DNA from: Spartobacteria bacterium
GTDB taxonomy: Bacteria; Verrucomicrobiota; Verrucomicrobiia; Chthoniobacterales; UBA10450
Assembly: GCA_003169975.1 (NCBI GenBank)
Contig: PNAA01000036.1
Location: 181,437-245,436, forward strand
Length of the DNA: 64,000 nt
Direction: 5' to 3'
A program made the translations under genes and the position numbers. Below the pieces are notes generated by a model that was given only the letters and a program-made list of their open reading frames with translations, was not told the origin of the DNA and ran no database searches. This document shows positions 53,725 to 64,000 of the stretch, piece by piece; the stretch's first letter is position 1; every line of letters begins with the position of its first letter.

Positions 53725-56496
53725 TCAGCGACTTGGCCGAGCGGGAGCGAGAGTGGGAGCGGGAGTGGGAGTGGGGTTCGGCAGGTGGTAGGCTTCCACC
53801 AGCCCAATCCCGGTGGTGTCATTTACGCCCCGGACGATGGCAGTGAAATTACCCGCGGCCTGAGCGACAAGAATCGCCGATTCGGCCGGATCCGTCGGCG
53901 CGAGGCCGGTCGCCAAGATCTCGTCCGCCTGCGTATCCTGCCAGTTATCGTTAAAGAAAATACTCGCGCCGTTCCCATCAAATAACTCCAGGGTTGGATC
54001 CTGCAAGGAACCAGGGACACCTGCATTAACCAGGCTTGGCCCAATCGCTCGCAAGAGCACCTTGCCATCATTCGTCCCGGGTCCGCTGATGTAACCACCA
54101 ATCAGCACATTGTCCCCCGTACTAACAAAGCCGCGGGTGCTGATATTGGCCAGCTGCGAGGTGGTGGTCAGCGGATCGTCAAGATCATAAACTTCCATCA
54201 GACCCACGCCAGTACCACCGCCGGAGCCGCTAACAATGGCGGTGTATTGCCCACTGCCAGTAACGCTAGGATCCACAGGGGCCAAGTTAGCAACGATCGC
54301 TGATTCCAAGGGGTTGGTAGGAGGAATCCCGGTAGCCATGATCAGAGCGACGTCGGCTGGGTCAGTTTGCGTTTGCCAGTTGTCGTTACTTTTGAGGATC
54401 GTGTCCAAGCCGCCGACCATCTGGTGCAATTCCAGCACGGGATCGGCCAGAGCGCCCGCCACAGGCGGCGTCGCGCTGGAAAGCGAGGGGCCGATGGCTC
54501 GGATGAGCACCGACTTCGGCGTCGTGCCACCGTTAACGATAAAGCCACCGATCAAAACATTGTCAGCGGTCAGCACATCGTCCCTGGTCGAGATGTTTCG
54601 CAGGATCCCTGGAGTCGGAGCTGGACTGATGACGACGACATCGAGCGTTAACACCGCAGTGCCGGTGCCAATCGCATTTGTCGCGCTGAGATTAACCTGG
54701 AACGTTCCGATCACCGACGGCGTTCCGCTGATCAAGCCGGTGCCGGTGTCAACCGTCAGTCCCGCAGGTAAGCCGGTCGCGTCGAAGCTCGTCGGCGAGT
54801 TAGTGGCGGTGATTTGATAAGAGTACGGCTGCCCTACATTCGTCGTCGCGGACAATGCACTGGTGATGGCCGGTGCCCCAGCCGGGTTGACCACGAGCGT
54901 TAACACCGCAGTGCCGGTGCCAACCGAATTTGTCGCGCTGAGATTAACGTTGAACGTTCCGATCACCGACGGCGTTCCGCTGATCAGGCCGGTGCCGGTG
55001 TCAACCGTCAGTCCCGCAGGCAAGCCGGTCGCGTCGAAGCTCGTCGGCGAGTTAGTGGCGGTGATTTGATAAGAGAACGGCAGGCCTACACTCGTCCCCG
55101 CAGACAATGGACTGGTGATGACAGGTGGCCCAGCCGGGTTGACCACGAGTGCTAACACCGCAGTGCCGGTGCCAATCGCATTTGTCGCGCTGAGATTAAC
55201 GTTGAACGTTCCGATCACCGACGGCGTTCCGCTGATCAAGCCGGTGCCGGTGTTAACCGTCAGTCCCATAGGTAAGCCGGTCGCGTTGAAGCTCGTCGGC
55301 GAGTTAGTGGCGGTGATTTGATAAGAGGACGGCTGCCCAACCGTAAAGGTCGCGGACAATGGACTGGTGATGGCCGGTGCCCCAGCCGGGTTGACCACGA
55401 GCATTAACACCGCAGTGCCGGTGCCAGCCGAATTTGTCGCGCTGAGATTAACGTTGAAGGTTCCGATCACCGTCGGCGTTCCGCTGATCAAGCCGGTGCC
55501 GGTGTTAACCGTCAGTCCCGCAGGTAGGCCGGTCGCGTTGAAGCTCGTCGGCGAGTTAGTGGCGGTGATTTGATAAGAGAACGGCTGGTCTACAGTCGTC
55601 CCCGCAGACAATGGACTGGTGATGACAGGTACTATCGCGCCTACCTCAAATGCGAGGTAGTTCGGTTCCCCCGTGCTGGCAAAAGTGGTTTTGCCGCCCT
55701 GCACCGTGACCTGGAAAATGAATCCTCCCGTGGGGTCGGCGATGAAGAGATTGCCCACCCCTTGTATGTGACCGGCATTAGGGGGCCGGAATGCCATCCC
55801 ATGCGGGTCACCGAGCCCTGATGCAAACGTCGTCGGTAGCCCTCCTCCAAAGGGGAACTTCAAGACATCTCCGGTGCCAACGCTCACGAAGGCGTTCCCG
55901 AATGCATCAACTCTCAGATCGCGGCCATCGGATCCGGAATAAACCGTTGTTATCGTTCCATCTGGAGCCACCTTGAACGTGCCGTTGGAGGCGGTGACAT
56001 AAACGTTCATAACCTGGTTTACGCTCAGAGAACTCACTCCCAGAGGAGCGGTGACCGGGACCGGGAAAACACTTTGCGCCCCGCCTGGAGCGACCCTGGT
56101 GACTTGGTCACCAGTACTTTCCGAAACGAGCAGGTCAAAGCCGTTCAGCGCGACACCCACCGGAAATGACAAACCGGAAGCAACGGTAGTCCGCGTCATC
56201 CCATCGGGTGAATATTCATAGACATTGCCGCTGCCGCCGTCGGCAACGAAGAGATTACCAGCTTGGTCAAAGGTCATACCCTGCGGGCTGTTTAGTGTAA
56301 AGCCCGCGCCAAAAGTGCTGAACGAGCCGTTGGGCTTGTAGACCACGATGGAGTTGGTCAGCAAATCTGAAGCATACAAGTCGCCCGGGGCAGCCGATGC
56401 ATCAGGGGCGAGAGTGAGTGCTGTTGCAACCGCGAACAGCGTGAGGCCGACCTTGATTACGGGGGCGGGGATTGCCCATCGATTGAATGGAAACAT
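53725..56496 (-). CDS. Exported beta-propeller protein with four Ig-like repeats
   Basis: The 923-residue protein has a signal peptide (about residues 1-36, ending DASAA). An NHL/SMP-30-like propeller follows (NSPQGMTFDQAGNLFVADGGSGNVYEYS and similar blades to about 285). Four nearly identical 84-residue putative Ig (He_PIG-like) repeats come next, each with PFSYQITATNSPTSF and GLISGTPSVIGTF. Two copies of a C-terminal module (DNVLIGGFIVNGGTTPKSVLIRAIGPSL and NDNW) end it, as in many verrucomicrobial surface proteins. Function is unknown, probably adhesive or binding. It is a paralogue of the next gene upstream on the same strand, which lacks the Ig repeats. Confidence 0.85.
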   Translation of the reverse strand: MFPFNRWAIPAPVIKVGLTLFAVATALTLAPDASAAPGDLYASDLLTNSIVVYKPNGSFSTFGAGFTLNSPQGMTFDQAGNLFVADGGSGNVYEYSPDGMTRTTVASGLSFPVGVALNGFDLLVSESTGDQVTRVAPGGAQSVFPVPVTAPLGVSSLSVNQVMNVYVTASNGTFKVAPDGTITTVYSGSDGRDLRVDAFGNAFVSVGTGDVLKFPFGGGLPTTFASGLGDPHGMAFRPPNAGHIQGVGNLFIADPTGGFIFQVTVQGGKTTFASTGEPNYLAFEVGAIVPVITSPLSAGTTVDQPFSYQITATNSPTSFNATGLPAGLTVNTGTGLISGTPTVIGTFNVNLSATNSAGTGTAVLMLVVNPAGAPAITSPLSATFTVGQPSSYQITATNSPTSFNATGLPMGLTVNTGTGLISGTPSVIGTFNVNLSATNAIGTGTAVLALVVNPAGPPVITSPLSAGTSVGLPFSYQITATNSPTSFDATGLPAGLTVDTGTGLISGTPSVIGTFNVNLSATNSVGTGTAVLTLVVNPAGAPAITSALSATTNVGQPYSYQITATNSPTSFDATGLPAGLTVDTGTGLISGTPSVIGTFQVNLSATNAIGTGTAVLTLDVVVISPAPTPGILRNISTRDDVLTADNVLIGGFIVNGGTTPKSVLIRAIGPSLSSATPPVAGALADPVLELHQMVGGLDTILKSNDNWQTQTDPADVALIMATGIPPTNPLESAIVANLAPVDPSVTGSGQYTAIVSGSGGGTGVGLMEVYDLDDPLTTTSQLANISTRGFVSTGDNVLIGGYISGPGTNDGKVLLRAIGPSLVNAGVPGSLQDPTLELFDGNGASIFFNDNWQDTQADEILATGLAPTDPAESAILVAQAAGNFTAIVRGVNDTTGIGLVEAYHLPNPTPTPAPTLAPARPSR
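54640..55635 (-). repeat. Four tandem 252-bp repeats within the coding region
   Basis: The phrase TAACACCGCAGTGCCGGTGCC recurs at 54649, 54901, 55153 and 55405, an exact 252-bp period (84 codons). Copies differ at few positions along their length. This is the DNA basis of the four Ig-like domains and a likely site of copy-number change. Confidence 0.9.
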
Positions 56497-56782
56497 AGGG
56501 TTTTTTTCGGTGAGGTTAATTGTGTGAGGTTTAGTTGACTGAACTGCCGTTGAATATTGAGTCTACTTCTCGGCAATCGCGATAATGATCCATTCTGAGA
56601 GCGGTTGTCTATAATTATTTTCGGGTCAGTCTCGTTTAGCTCGTGGGCGGACGGTTGTCGGGAAGACGCAAGCTGTTTCGACCGACGACCATTCGGGAGC
56701 AAGTCTTCTGCTCGCCGTCCGTCCTGGAGACCGAAAAGCAAGCGGCAGGTCGCGGTTCTTCGGGAGTGAGGCTCCGACGCGC

Positions 56783-58396
56783 TTAAGGGAGATGATATAC
56801 TTCCACCAAGGCTACGCCCATGGAGGCATCTTTGCCCTGGACGATCGCGGTGTAGGCTCCTCCCATCAGGTTTGCGAGAATGGCCGATTCACGATCATCG
56901 GTTGGCGCGATCCCTGTCGCTTGAATTTCACCTTCGGCAGTGTCTTTCCAGTTGTCGTTGGAATTAATCAGCGTCCCGTTGCCGTCGTGCAATTCCAACG
57001 TCGGATCCTGGAGTGGATCAGGCACACCGAAGGCGGCCAGCGTCGGACCGATCCCCCGCACGAGCACGCGGCTGCTCTGGAGCGGATCGATAAGGAATCC
57101 GCCAATCATGCAGTTGTCCCCGGTATCCACGAAGCCGCGCGTGCTGATGTTCCCCAACTCCCCGGTCACCGGAGCAAGATCGTAGGCTTCCACCATCGCG
57201 ATGCCGACTCCGCCATCTTTCCCGCGCACGATCGCGGTGTAATCCCCCGGATCCAGCGTGGCCACGATCGCCGATTCCAAGTCGTTAGTCGGCGCGATCC
57301 CTGTCGCCTCGATCTCCGCTTCCTGGGTATCTTTCCAATTGTCGTTCGTCACGACCGTTCCGTCGGGCATGTGAAGTTCCAGGATCGGATCGGCCAGGAC
57401 ACCAGAGACTGGCGGAGTCGCGTCGGCGAGGGACGGACCAATCGCGCGAAGGATGACGTCTTTCGGGGTATCGCCGGTAATGATAAAACCCCCGATGAGA
57501 ACATTATCGCCCGTCAACGCGCGCAGCCGGGTCGAAATATTGAACAGCTTGCCGGGTAAAATCAGCTCGAAGGCGAGAAAATTTGGATTGAAACCCGAGG
57601 CGAAAATGCTCCCGGTGCCGTCGGGTGTGAATTCGTGAATCATCCCGCCGGCCGTGTCGGCGACGAAGAGGTTGCCGACTCCAGCCTCCGTGTCGCTATA
57701 CCGTTTGGGGCGGAAGGCCAGCCCGTTGGGATCCGCAATTCCCGACGCGAAAGTGCCCGTCGTCCCGTCCGGGGCGATGCGAAGAATATCGCCCGCGTCC
57801 GTGCTGACGAAGGCATTGAACAAATTATTGACCGCGACGGCGCGACTGCCGGCTGCCGGGAAGGTGGTCGTGCTGTTGTCGGGCGCGATCGTAATCAACG
57901 AAGCAGAATTAACGACGTAGACGTTAGGCAATTGAAAGGCGAGACCCGACGGTGTCGCAATCGACATGAAGGTAGTCTTGCTGCCGTCCGTTTCGATTCG
58001 CGAAATGGTTTCGTCGCTTTGCTCGGCCACCGCCAGGGCCATGCCGGAGAAGGTCAGGCCCACGGGGTCCGAAACACCGGTGGCAAACGTGCTCCGGGTG
58101 GCGTCCGCCGTGTATTTGTAAATGTTGCCGCTGCCCTTGTCGGCCACAAAAAGGTTTCCGAATTGATCGAACGCGAGCCCCTGCGGGTTGTTCAAACCGG
58201 AGGCGAACGTTCGCATCGTCCCGTCCAGCGCGTAGACGACGACGGAATTGTTTACCGCATCGGTGGCAAAAAGATCCCCCGCGCCAGCTCGCGCTTTCTC
58301 CGCTAACGACAAAGCCGCCGCGCCTAACGAACTGACAATCGCGACCTTGAATGAGATCGCGAGATTTGACCGCAGATTGAATGGAAATAAAAACAT
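56783..58396 (-). CDS. Exported beta-propeller protein (paralogue without Ig repeats)
   Basis: The 537-residue protein has a signal peptide (FKVAIVSSLGAAALSLAEKARA), then GDLFATDAVNNSVVVYALDG and NPQGLAFDQFGNLFVADKGSGNIYKY propeller blades. Two C-terminal modules follow with DNVLIGGFIITGDTPKDVILRAIGPSL and DNCMIGGFLI. It aligns with the 923-residue neighbour over both ends, so the pair arose by tandem duplication with later gain or loss of the Ig block. The 286-bp gap between them holds no gene that I can see. Secreted or surface-located; the role is unknown. Confidence 0.85.
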   Translation of the reverse strand: MFLFPFNLRSNLAISFKVAIVSSLGAAALSLAEKARAGAGDLFATDAVNNSVVVYALDGTMRTFASGLNNPQGLAFDQFGNLFVADKGSGNIYKYTADATRSTFATGVSDPVGLTFSGMALAVAEQSDETISRIETDGSKTTFMSIATPSGLAFQLPNVYVVNSASLITIAPDNSTTTFPAAGSRAVAVNNLFNAFVSTDAGDILRIAPDGTTGTFASGIADPNGLAFRPKRYSDTEAGVGNLFVADTAGGMIHEFTPDGTGSIFASGFNPNFLAFELILPGKLFNISTRLRALTGDNVLIGGFIITGDTPKDVILRAIGPSLADATPPVSGVLADPILELHMPDGTVVTNDNWKDTQEAEIEATGIAPTNDLESAIVATLDPGDYTAIVRGKDGGVGIAMVEAYDLAPVTGELGNISTRGFVDTGDNCMIGGFLIDPLQSSRVLVRGIGPTLAAFGVPDPLQDPTLELHDGNGTLINSNDNWKDTAEGEIQATGIAPTDDRESAILANLMGGAYTAIVQGKDASMGVALVEVYHLP

Positions 58397-58677
58397 TGCT
58401 AATTCCTCCCGTCTAAGAACCCAGAACTCGAATCGCTACCGAATTGTAACGACATTGTTATTCATATATTATTTACGCTTGCTGATTGTGAAGTCCTCCA
58501 AACAGAATGTCGAGCTTTTTTTTGCAGCCGGACGCATCGATCGATTCGGCCCTGAAATTCAGCCTCGCCCGACCGTCCCGGGCCGGCGCGCGGCACGTGC
58601 GCCCCGCGGCACGTGCGCCCGGTGGTGGCGCATTTGTTTGATTGTCAGCCGACGAGCACGAGCGCATTCTATCCACC

Positions 58678-59100
58678 ATGAATCCCCAAATCGCGATCGA
58701 GACCGCCACCCAACTAGCCGTTTTCCTCGGGAATCGCCCGGGCGCGCTCTCCCGCGTCTGCACCGAGCTCGCCGCCGCGGAGATTAACATTCACGCCCTC
58801 GCCACTTCCGACACGATCGACCACGCCGTCGTTCGCATGGTGGTGAGCGATCCGACCAAGGCGCTCATGATCCTTGGCGAACGCGGCGTGCTCGCACTGG
58901 AGAACGACGTCCTGATGATCGAGAGTAACAATGAGCCAGGCACGCTGGCCACGATCGCCGACCGGCTGGCCAAGGCGGGAATCAACATCGAATACGCCTA
59001 CCTGGCGTCGAGCCCGAAATCGCCACACGGCCTGATGATCCTGCGGCCATCGAACGTCGAAAAGGCGCAGCGCGCGCTGCACGATCTCTCTGCGCAGTGA
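58678..59100 (+). CDS. Tandem ACT-domain protein
   Basis: From ATG 58678 the protein has 140 residues and two ACT domains: LAVFLGNRPGALSRVCTELAAAEINIHAL and IESNNEPGTLATIADRLAKAGINIEYAYL. Stand-alone ACT pairs bind amino acids and regulate enzymes or transcripts. The bound ligand is not predictable. The frame is open to 58642, but conservation starts at MNPQIAIETATQ. A recurrent motif (59118) lies 18 nt past the stop. Confidence 0.87.
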   Translation: MNPQIAIETATQLAVFLGNRPGALSRVCTELAAAEINIHALATSDTIDHAVVRMVVSDPTKALMILGERGVLALENDVLMIESNNEPGTLATIADRLAKAGINIEYAYLASSPKSPHGLMILRPSNVEKAQRALHDLSAQ

Positions 59101-59226
59101 TCCGCGCGCCGCGCTTGCCTAACGAACCGGCCTCGATCGGAATACCCTCGCCGCGATGATGATCAACTTTGGCAGTGACGCGCCCGGGAAGGTGATGCAC
59201 CTTCTGAGCGCCCAGACTCCACTGCC

Positions 59227-60057
59227 ATGAATATCGATACCCTTCGCTTGGTGCCGATTTTCCGCACGCTCGACGACGCCTCGACCTTCGAAATCTGGAG
59301 ACTCCTCGCCTTTCGCCAGATCGAGGCCGGGACCGCGCTTTTCCAGCGCGGCGACCCGGGAGACTCGATGTTTCTGATCGAGAGTGGATGCGTCCGGATC
59401 AGCGTGAAGGATGCCGATGGTCACGACGCCGATCTGGCCGACCTCGGCCCGGGCGAGTTCTTTGGCGAGATGGCGATTCTGGACAATCAGCCGCGCTCGG
59501 CCGACGCCACGGTGACCAAGCCAGCCAAACTCGCCGTCCTCGCGAGAGAGGATTTGCGTTCGTTAGTCCGAAAAAAACCCGACATCGCGCTTGGCATCCT
59601 GACGGCGATGACGCAGCGCCTCCGGCGCACCGACAACCTGCTGCGCCATCGCGTTTCGCGGAATGCGAACGAGGAGGATGCGGCTCACCTCACGATGGCC
59701 GACCGGGCCGCGGATTTGATCGCGGAGTTCGGCGGAAGCTGGAAATTCATCGGGGCTTCGATCGCCTTTTCGCTCATCTGGATCCTCTTCAATACCTGGT
59801 TCCTTTATCATCCTTTTGATGAATACCCCTACGTCCTGCTCAATCTCGTCCTTGGGATGGTCGCGGGACTGCAGGCGCCGATCATCATGATGTCGCAAAA
59901 TCGCCAGGGACAGAAAGACCGGCTCCGCGCCGACCTCGATTACCGGGTAAACCTCAAGAACGAACTCCTGCTTTCCGAAGTTGCGCGGCGGCTCGAAGCG
60001 CTCGAGACCAGCGTTTCCTTTCGGCCTAACGAGGAGCGGGCGTTGCGCGAAGATTGA
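59227..60057 (+). CDS. Cyclic-nucleotide-binding domain fused to DUF1003 membrane domain
   Basis: The 276-residue protein starts with a CRP-type cNMP-binding domain (FQRGDPGDSMFLIESGCVRISV and GEFFGEMAILDNQPRSADATV, residues about 10-130). No helix-turn-helix follows. Residues 165-255 are a DUF1003 domain with two helices and the signature NLVLGMVAGLQAPIIMMSQNRQGQKDRLRADLDYRVN. It is probably an inner-membrane sensor. The PRSADATV phosphate-binding cassette (R-S) suggests real nucleotide binding, though many bacterial members bind nothing. DUF1003 function is unknown. Confidence 0.88.
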   Translation: MNIDTLRLVPIFRTLDDASTFEIWRLLAFRQIEAGTALFQRGDPGDSMFLIESGCVRISVKDADGHDADLADLGPGEFFGEMAILDNQPRSADATVTKPAKLAVLAREDLRSLVRKKPDIALGILTAMTQRLRRTDNLLRHRVSRNANEEDAAHLTMADRAADLIAEFGGSWKFIGASIAFSLIWILFNTWFLYHPFDEYPYVLLNLVLGMVAGLQAPIIMMSQNRQGQKDRLRADLDYRVNLKNELLLSEVARRLEALETSVSFRPNEERALRED

Positions 60058-60114
60058 TTCAATCGAGCGGCGGATCCTCCGAGGAAACTCGTCATTTCGT
60101 GGGCAAAAAAGCGG

Positions 60115-60203
60115 CGGAAGGGGTGGGATTCGAACCCACGGTGAGTTTAACCCCACGCTCGATTTCGAGTCGAGTGCCTTAAACCGGACTCAGCCACCCT
60201 TCC
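60115..60203 (-). tRNA. tRNA-Ser (anticodon CGA)
   Basis: On the minus strand the acceptor GGAAGGG/CCCTTCC has discriminator G. The anticodon stem CTCGA/TCGAG with loop CTCGAAA gives CGA. A long variable arm (GTGGGGTTAAACTCAC type) and the T loop TTCGAAT complete a class II tRNA. CCA is not encoded. Confidence 0.95.
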
Positions 60204-60322
60204 TTTGTCCCCGCGGCCGGCTCCAGGCCTGCGGTCGCCCGCTACTATGAAATTCCATGGGAGATTTGCAAACCGGAAGAGCCGCGCAGGCCCAAACACC
60301 TAACGATAGCCGACCGCGCCTT

Positions 60323-61090
60323 TCAGACGCGAGCCAGAACCCAGGCGGCCCAACCGGTGAGCAACAGACCGCTCAGACGACTGACCCAGATTTGACCCGG
60401 CAGCATTTTTTCCACGCCGACAAGAATGGTGAGCGCGGCGATCCAGAGAAGATTCATCACCCCGAGGACGAAGAGCAAAGCCATCAGGGCCCAGCAGCAA
60501 CCGGCGCAGAACAGACCATGTTCGATCCCCATCGCAAAAGCGCCTGCCCGGCCCTCGCGCCAGCGCGTAGTGATGAACTCGAGCGGCGCCCGGCAGTGAG
60601 TGAGGCAGCGTTGTTTGAGCGGGGTGAATTGAAAAACGCCGGCCGAAAAGAGGAGAACTCCGCCGAGCCACGCGCTTGAACTGGCCATCATGGGGGAAAG
60701 CAACGCCGCGCGATGCAAACGCCATTGAACCAGCGCGGCCAGCACGCTGAAGCCGCCCCAAACCGCGACGTAACCGGCCGCGAACACGGTCACCGGCACA
60801 TACGCCCGTTGATGCTGACGCCGATAACGAGCCACGGCGGCAAAGGTGAGGATCATCGGCGCCGCACTCGGGAGCATCATCGCCACCATCATGATCACCC
60901 ACATCAGGAAAAGAGGCAGCAGCGCACGAGCAGACCAGGCGGTTGGGTCCAGCTCGGCCATTTGCATGACGAGCCCATCCATCTGGCGCGCCCCACCAAT
61001 GACGGACCACCACGCGAGGGCCGTCACGAGGGCAAGGCCAGCGCCGACCACCACCCGCTCACGCTTCAGGACCACGGCGAGCGCGTCCAC
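60323..61090 (-). CDS. DUF2182 polytopic membrane protein
   Basis: The protein has about 255 residues if started at GTG 61090; GTG 61075 is an alternative. The longer ATG frame from 61201 overlaps the DUF1326 gene by 100 nt. It has about six helices. Signature blocks are MWVIMMVAMMLPSAAPMIL, QFTPLKQRCLTHCRAPLEF and GIEHGLFCAGCCWALMALLFVLGVMNLLWIA, the DUF2182 pattern. The conserved Met, His and Cys residues suggest metal handling. It is transcribed with the DUF1326 gene 11 nt upstream, a pairing known elsewhere. Confidence 0.87.
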   Translation of the reverse strand: MDALAVVLKRERVVVGAGLALVTALAWWSVIGGARQMDGLVMQMAELDPTAWSARALLPLFLMWVIMMVAMMLPSAAPMILTFAAVARYRRQHQRAYVPVTVFAAGYVAVWGGFSVLAALVQWRLHRAALLSPMMASSSAWLGGVLLFSAGVFQFTPLKQRCLTHCRAPLEFITTRWREGRAGAFAMGIEHGLFCAGCCWALMALLFVLGVMNLLWIAALTILVGVEKMLPGQIWVSRLSGLLLTGWAAWVLARV

Positions 61091-61101
61091 AGGCCGGCGG
61101 C

Positions 61102-61707
61102 TCAGTTCCCGTAATGAATCCGGGCGACGAATCCGGCTTTGTCCGGATAGGAAAACTGCATCTCCTTTTCGTCCACCGAGCCCTCGCGGGCGGAGGCGCA
61201 CTCGGCTGTTTTGAAAATGAAACCGGTGCCGTGATTGACCGCCACCTGCTCCGGTTCACGTGTGACCGGATTCTTGATCGGTTCGAGAACGATCCGCATG
61301 CGGTCTCCGACAGAGACGGAACTTTGCAGGCCATCCATGCGGAAATCGAATGGCACGAAACGCGGTTCGAGCAAAGTCGTGAAGGTCGTGGCCAAAATCT
61401 CGAAGGGAAGTCCCCCGGCTGCGCCCGAGCCAATGGCGAGCAACGCTTCCCGCTGCGCGGCGGAAGCTTTCTCATCCACGAAGAGCAGGACGGTGCCGTT
61501 GCCTTCGTGGATTGCACCCGGCCACTTGGCCGCGAAGCCAAGCGCGAGTCCATCGAGCGACAATTCCTCGTATTTGCCCCGCTCGATGCGCCAGGCGCCC
61601 AAGCCGTCGCACGCGCCCGTAGTGGGCGGCGCAGAAAATTCGCACGGGCAGCCGTAGTCGCAATTGCAAGCCTGCAGATAATCAGCGTCAAAGAACCATT
61701 TTTTCAT
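61102..61707 (-). CDS. DUF1326 domain protein
   Basis: The protein of 201 residues starts at ATG 61707, preceded by GGGAGGGATCGAG as Shine-Dalgarno. The N-terminus YLQACNCDYGCPCEFSAPPT carries the conserved CNC...GCPC cysteines of DUF1326. SVSVGDRMRIVLEPIKNPVTREPEQVAVNHGTGF follows. No signal peptide is visible from this start; an upstream in-frame ATG at 61785 would add a hydrophobic stretch (VSWAVPFLFLSAGL) that could act as one. It pairs with DUF2182 and both may bind a thiophilic metal; this is inference. Confidence 0.87.
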   Translation of the reverse strand: MKKWFFDADYLQACNCDYGCPCEFSAPPTTGACDGLGAWRIERGKYEELSLDGLALGFAAKWPGAIHEGNGTVLLFVDEKASAAQREALLAIGSGAAGGLPFEILATTFTTLLEPRFVPFDFRMDGLQSSVSVGDRMRIVLEPIKNPVTREPEQVAVNHGTGFIFKTAECASAREGSVDEKEMQFSYPDKAGFVARIHYGN

Positions 61708-62135
61708 CTCGATCCCTCCCGGTTTTAATCCCGCAGACAAGAATAAGAAGGGAACCGCCCAGCTAACAAGTTTTTTCCCGATCAACTCGCGCGTCTCTCT
61801 TCGTCATGAAAAAAACGCTCGCTTTCGAGGGGCCTAACGAATCATTGACCCGAACGCAGAAAATCTTCCCGGCCGCCCGGACCCGGCGCTCCTGCTTCGA
61901 TTTATGCGCGGAAATTGCCGCCGGCTCGTGCCAAATTTGTGCTTCTTCCGAGAAAGACAGAGGCCAAAAAAAATGTTACAATAAAAGTCTTGATTAGGCC
62001 ACCAAACTGGCCGCATATGGTGGTTTCCCTGATCCAAGCCCCAATATCCTGTTGTTAGACGCTGTCCGCAGGATATTCACCGGGGGCCGTCAGAGGCCAA
62101 TTCACCACTATTCACAATATCAACCGCTTCGAACC
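61708..62135. other. nrdJ: Gene-free region upstream of nrdJ
   Basis: This 428-bp divergent region should hold promoters for the DUF1326 pair and nrdJ. A 63-codon plus-strand frame (61806-61997) is not convincing as a gene. CCACCA (61999-62004) and TGGTGG (62018-62023) form a small stem, and AATTCACCACTATTCACAATATC near 62099-62121 contains repeated ATTCAC words. I see no B12-box or cobalamin riboswitch core and no clear NrdR box. An exact recurrent motif lies at 61833-61840. Confidence 0.5.

Positions 62136-64000
<1,865 letters not shown>

Noticed and set aside
54640..55635. CRISPR-like array
   Set aside because: The 252-bp repeats have no spacers and are in frame within an Ig-repeat protein.
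61806..61997. 63-codon plus-strand frame upstream of nrdJ
   Set aside because: No recognisable sequence, no good ribosome site, and it contains the iterated motif and part of the promoter region; probably chance.
61985..62135. Cobalamin riboswitch before the B12-dependent reductase
   Set aside because: I looked for a B12 box and the multi-helix core and did not find them; only a 6-bp stem is visible.

Overview
The window is chromosomal DNA of a GC-rich Gram-negative bacterium, most likely a soil or freshwater verrucomicrobium. Pointers are the complete alternative complex III operon, the tandem exported proteins with 'LLRAIGPSL'-type repeats, the exosortase-type locus, the GC-rich dispersed intergenic repeats and the DUF4112/YebC/PUR-domain gene set. 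WaaA and AsmA-like genes imply an outer membrane. Taxonomy is inference from family content. I see no prophage, CRISPR array, IS element or plasmid replicon.

Layout. 0.4-3.3 kb: yebC, rho and a DUF4112 gene on the plus strand. 3.5-8.1 kb (minus): glnE, a rhomboid-like gene whose catalytic His is replaced, and a YegS/DAG-kinase-like gene. 8.1-11.9 kb (plus): AsmA-like protein, rsmD, waaA and tRNA-Glu. 12.1-18.6 kb (minus): papain-like protease, ppdK, a small PUR-domain protein and RNase R. 18.8-20.6 kb (plus): folP-cdaA and an overlapping microprotein resembling the anchor of CdaR. Then come a SprT-like gene (minus), rodA, secG and a large FAD/Fe-S oxidoreductase (plus).

25.9-37.7 kb (minus) is one long respiratory operon: actA-B-C-D-E-F, two small genes of unknown function, then ccoN-, ccoO- and ccoP-like genes, mostly joined by 4-nt ATGA overlaps. 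The CcoN-like protein lacks the CuB ligands and two of the three haem-ligating histidines expected of the family, so it is unlikely to be an oxygen reductase.

37.9-42.5 kb is a decaying patch: a broken cardiolipin-synthase-like gene, a TPR gene and a PEP-CTERM-like gene each with one apparent frameshift, and an exosortase C-terminal/EpsI-like fragment without a catalytic domain. 42.5-49.5 kb (minus) carries pnp, rpsO, a small secretory protein, three minor-pilin-like genes and a lytic transglycosylase. 49.7-53.5 kb has priA (plus), then DUF427 and a cysteine-desulfurase-like gene (minus). 53.7-58.4 kb holds two paralogous exported beta-propeller proteins, one with four 252-bp tandem Ig-like repeats. 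The last part has an ACT-domain protein, a cNMP-binding/DUF1003 membrane protein, tRNA-Ser, a DUF1326-DUF2182 pair and the 5' part of a class II (B12-dependent) ribonucleotide reductase that runs off the end.

The most striking signal not explained by genes is the octamer CCTAACGA (often GCCTAACGAA). I located 40 exact copies by eye on the two strands, against roughly 1.5 expected from base composition. It lies inside genes in several frames, supplies stop codons to three genes and forms an 11-bp inverted pair downstream of ppdK. This resembles the behaviour of DNA-uptake sequences, Chi sites or other polar genome motifs.
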